This document shows positions 51,801-52,707 of a stretch of DNA of 52,707 nt, in pieces. Position 1 is the first letter of the stretch; every line of letters starts with the position of its first letter. The DNA comes from Pseudomonas sp. REP124 (lineage in GTDB: Bacteria > Pseudomonadota > Gammaproteobacteria > Pseudomonadales > Pseudomonadaceae), in contig NZ_JAIQWX010000030.1 of NCBI RefSeq assembly GCF_020164475.1, positions 1 to 52,707 on the forward strand, in the 5' to 3' direction. The notes beneath the pieces were generated by a model. It searched no databases. It was not told where the DNA came from and worked only from the letters and a program-made list of their open reading frames with translations. Made by a program: the position numbers and the translations under genes.

Positions 51801-52586
51801 ATGAACGCAAAAGTCTGGCTGGTCGGTGCAGGGCCTGGTGATCCGGAACTGCTGACGCTCAAAGCCGTGCGGGCGATGAGAGAAGCGGATGTCGTGCTGA
51901 TAGATGATCTGGTGAATGACGCAGTTCTTGAGCACTGTGGCGACGCGCGGATCATTCCCGTGGGCAAACGTGGCGGTTGCCGCTCGACGCCGCAGGAATT
52001 CATCCATCGCTTGATGCTGCGTTACGCGCGCCAGGGCAAATGCGTGGTGCGGCTCAAGGGTGGTGATCCGTGCATTTTCGGGCGTGGTGGCGAGGAAGCT
52101 GATTGGCTGCGTGAACGTGGGGTCGAGGTGGAGCTGGTCAATGGCATCACCGCCGGGCTTGCGGGCGCCACGCAATGCGATATTCCGCTGACACTGCGCG
52201 GGGTAGCACGGGGCGTGACGCTGGTGACGGCCCATACCCAGGACGGCAGCAGCCTGAACTGGCGGGCGCTGGCACAGGGTGGGACGACCCTGGTGATCTA
52301 CATGGGCGTGGCCAAACTCGGGGAAATCCGTGAGCAGTTGCTGGCTGGCGGGATGGTGGCGGATACGCCGGTGGCGATGATCGAAAACGCTTCGCTGCCC
52401 CATCAGCGGGAGTGTCGCAGCGATCTGACAGCCATGGAGGAAGACGCCCTCGCCTTCGAACTCAAAAGCCCGGCGATCCTTGTAATCGGCGAAGTCGCCG
52501 CAGAAAAGATCAAAGGATCGCAGCAGCCGGGATGTATGCAAAACCTGTGGGAGCGTGGCTTGCCCGCGAATGGTGGTCAACGATGA
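51801..52586 (+). CDS. cobA: Uroporphyrinogen-III C-methyltransferase (sirohaem synthesis)
   Basis: A 261-residue SUMT that adds two methyl groups to uroporphyrinogen III, giving precorrin-2 for the sirohaem of nitrite reductase. Motifs: 'VGAGPGDPELLTLKA' (about 6-20), 'VVRLKGGDPCIFGRGGEE', 'GITAG' and 'VIYMG'. ATG at 51801 is used (GAGG at 51788-51791); upstream TTG/ATG codons lack a site. The last 14 residues (248-261) are encoded by the REP element at 52544, and the stop lies inside it, so the natural end may have been lost or moved. Nitrite and nitrate reductase genes usual upstream are missing. Confidence 0.93.
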   Translation: MNAKVWLVGAGPGDPELLTLKAVRAMREADVVLIDDLVNDAVLEHCGDARIIPVGKRGGCRSTPQEFIHRLMLRYARQGKCVVRLKGGDPCIFGRGGEEADWLRERGVEVELVNGITAGLAGATQCDIPLTLRGVARGVTLVTAHTQDGSSLNWRALAQGGTTLVIYMGVAKLGEIREQLLAGGMVADTPVAMIENASLPHQRECRSDLTAMEEDALAFELKSPAILVIGEVAAEKIKGSQQPGCMQNLWERGLPANGGQR

Positions 52587-52648
52587 CGCTGGGTATCTGA
52601 TGCCCCGCGGTGGCTGGGCCTCCATCGCGAGCAAGCTCGGCTCCTACA
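52544..52648. repeat. REP inverted pair overlapping the end of cobA
   Basis: Left arm 52544-52573 (CCTGTGGGAGCGTGGC... subtype), right arm 52622-52648 (CCATCGCGAGCAAGCTCGG...). The first 43 bases form the end of cobA. Confidence 0.88.
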
Positions 52649-52680
52649 AAGACGATGCAGTAGCCGGGATGGATGCAATA

Positions 52681-52707
52681 CCTGTAGGAGCGAGCTTGCT
52701 CGCGATG
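52681..52707. repeat. REP arm at window end
   Basis: CCTGTAGGAGCGAGCTTGCT then CGCGATG runs to the last base. It is the start of another REP whose partner is beyond the window. Confidence 0.85.

Overview
The window reads as chromosome of a fluorescent-group Pseudomonas. It is GC-rich with dense gene packing. It carries the typical backbone neighbours yggL-dacB and rlmL-rmf-pyrD, the NasS/NasT-type nitrate control genes, and many copies of the Pseudomonas REP element (core roughly TGTAGGAGCGAGCTTGCTCGCGA), mostly as inverted pairs. No integrase, transposase, tRNA, rRNA or CRISPR array is visible.

Layout. 1-4.8 kb: end of a purine-catabolism cluster (xdhC, guaD), a GntR/FCD regulator and a BenE-family transporter. 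4.8-9.3 kb: a MocR-type PLP-dependent regulator, a divergent cytochrome-b-like membrane protein, and an opposing operon of an acetyltransferase, a flavodoxin-fold oxidoreductase and an NAD(P)-binding reductase. The regulator and the operon share one long upstream motif. 9.4-12.1 kb: an OprD-family porin with a secreted metal-dependent amidohydrolase. 12.2-21.3 kb: housekeeping backbone (yggL, dacB, a CHASE/PAS/GGDEF protein, rlmL, rmf, pyrD).

21.4-46.5 kb: a complete type III secretion system of the SPI-1 (Inv-Mxi-Spa) family, all on the minus strand. In transcription order it reads invF, sctC, sctW, sctV, invB, sctN, sctO, sctP, sctQ, sctR, sctS, sctT, sctU, [REP pairs], sicA, sipB, sipC, sipD, [REP pairs], iacP, hilA-like, iagB, sctD, sctF, sctI, sctJ, sctK, sctL, then two unassigned genes. 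Every core part is present: secretin, rings, export gate, ATPase and stalk, C-ring, needle, rod, tip, two pore proteins, chaperones, and InvF and HilA regulators. The best candidates for something undescribed are the two translationally coupled genes at the distal end (21377-23094).

46.5-52.6 kb: nitrate assimilation on the plus strand. It holds nasS, nasT (ANTAR antiterminator), a nitrate/nitrite MFS transporter, a PP2C-kinase fusion and cobA. Both nasS and the transporter are preceded by a sigma-54 promoter, two hexaloop hairpins with A at position 1 and G at position 4, and an intrinsic terminator. This is the layout of ANTAR-controlled leaders, and it implies that NasT regulates the transporter operon and probably its own operon. 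The nitrite and nitrate reductase genes that I recall lying between the kinase and cobA in P. aeruginosa are absent here.

Gene calls and domain assignments come from reading translated sequence by eye. No database search was run.
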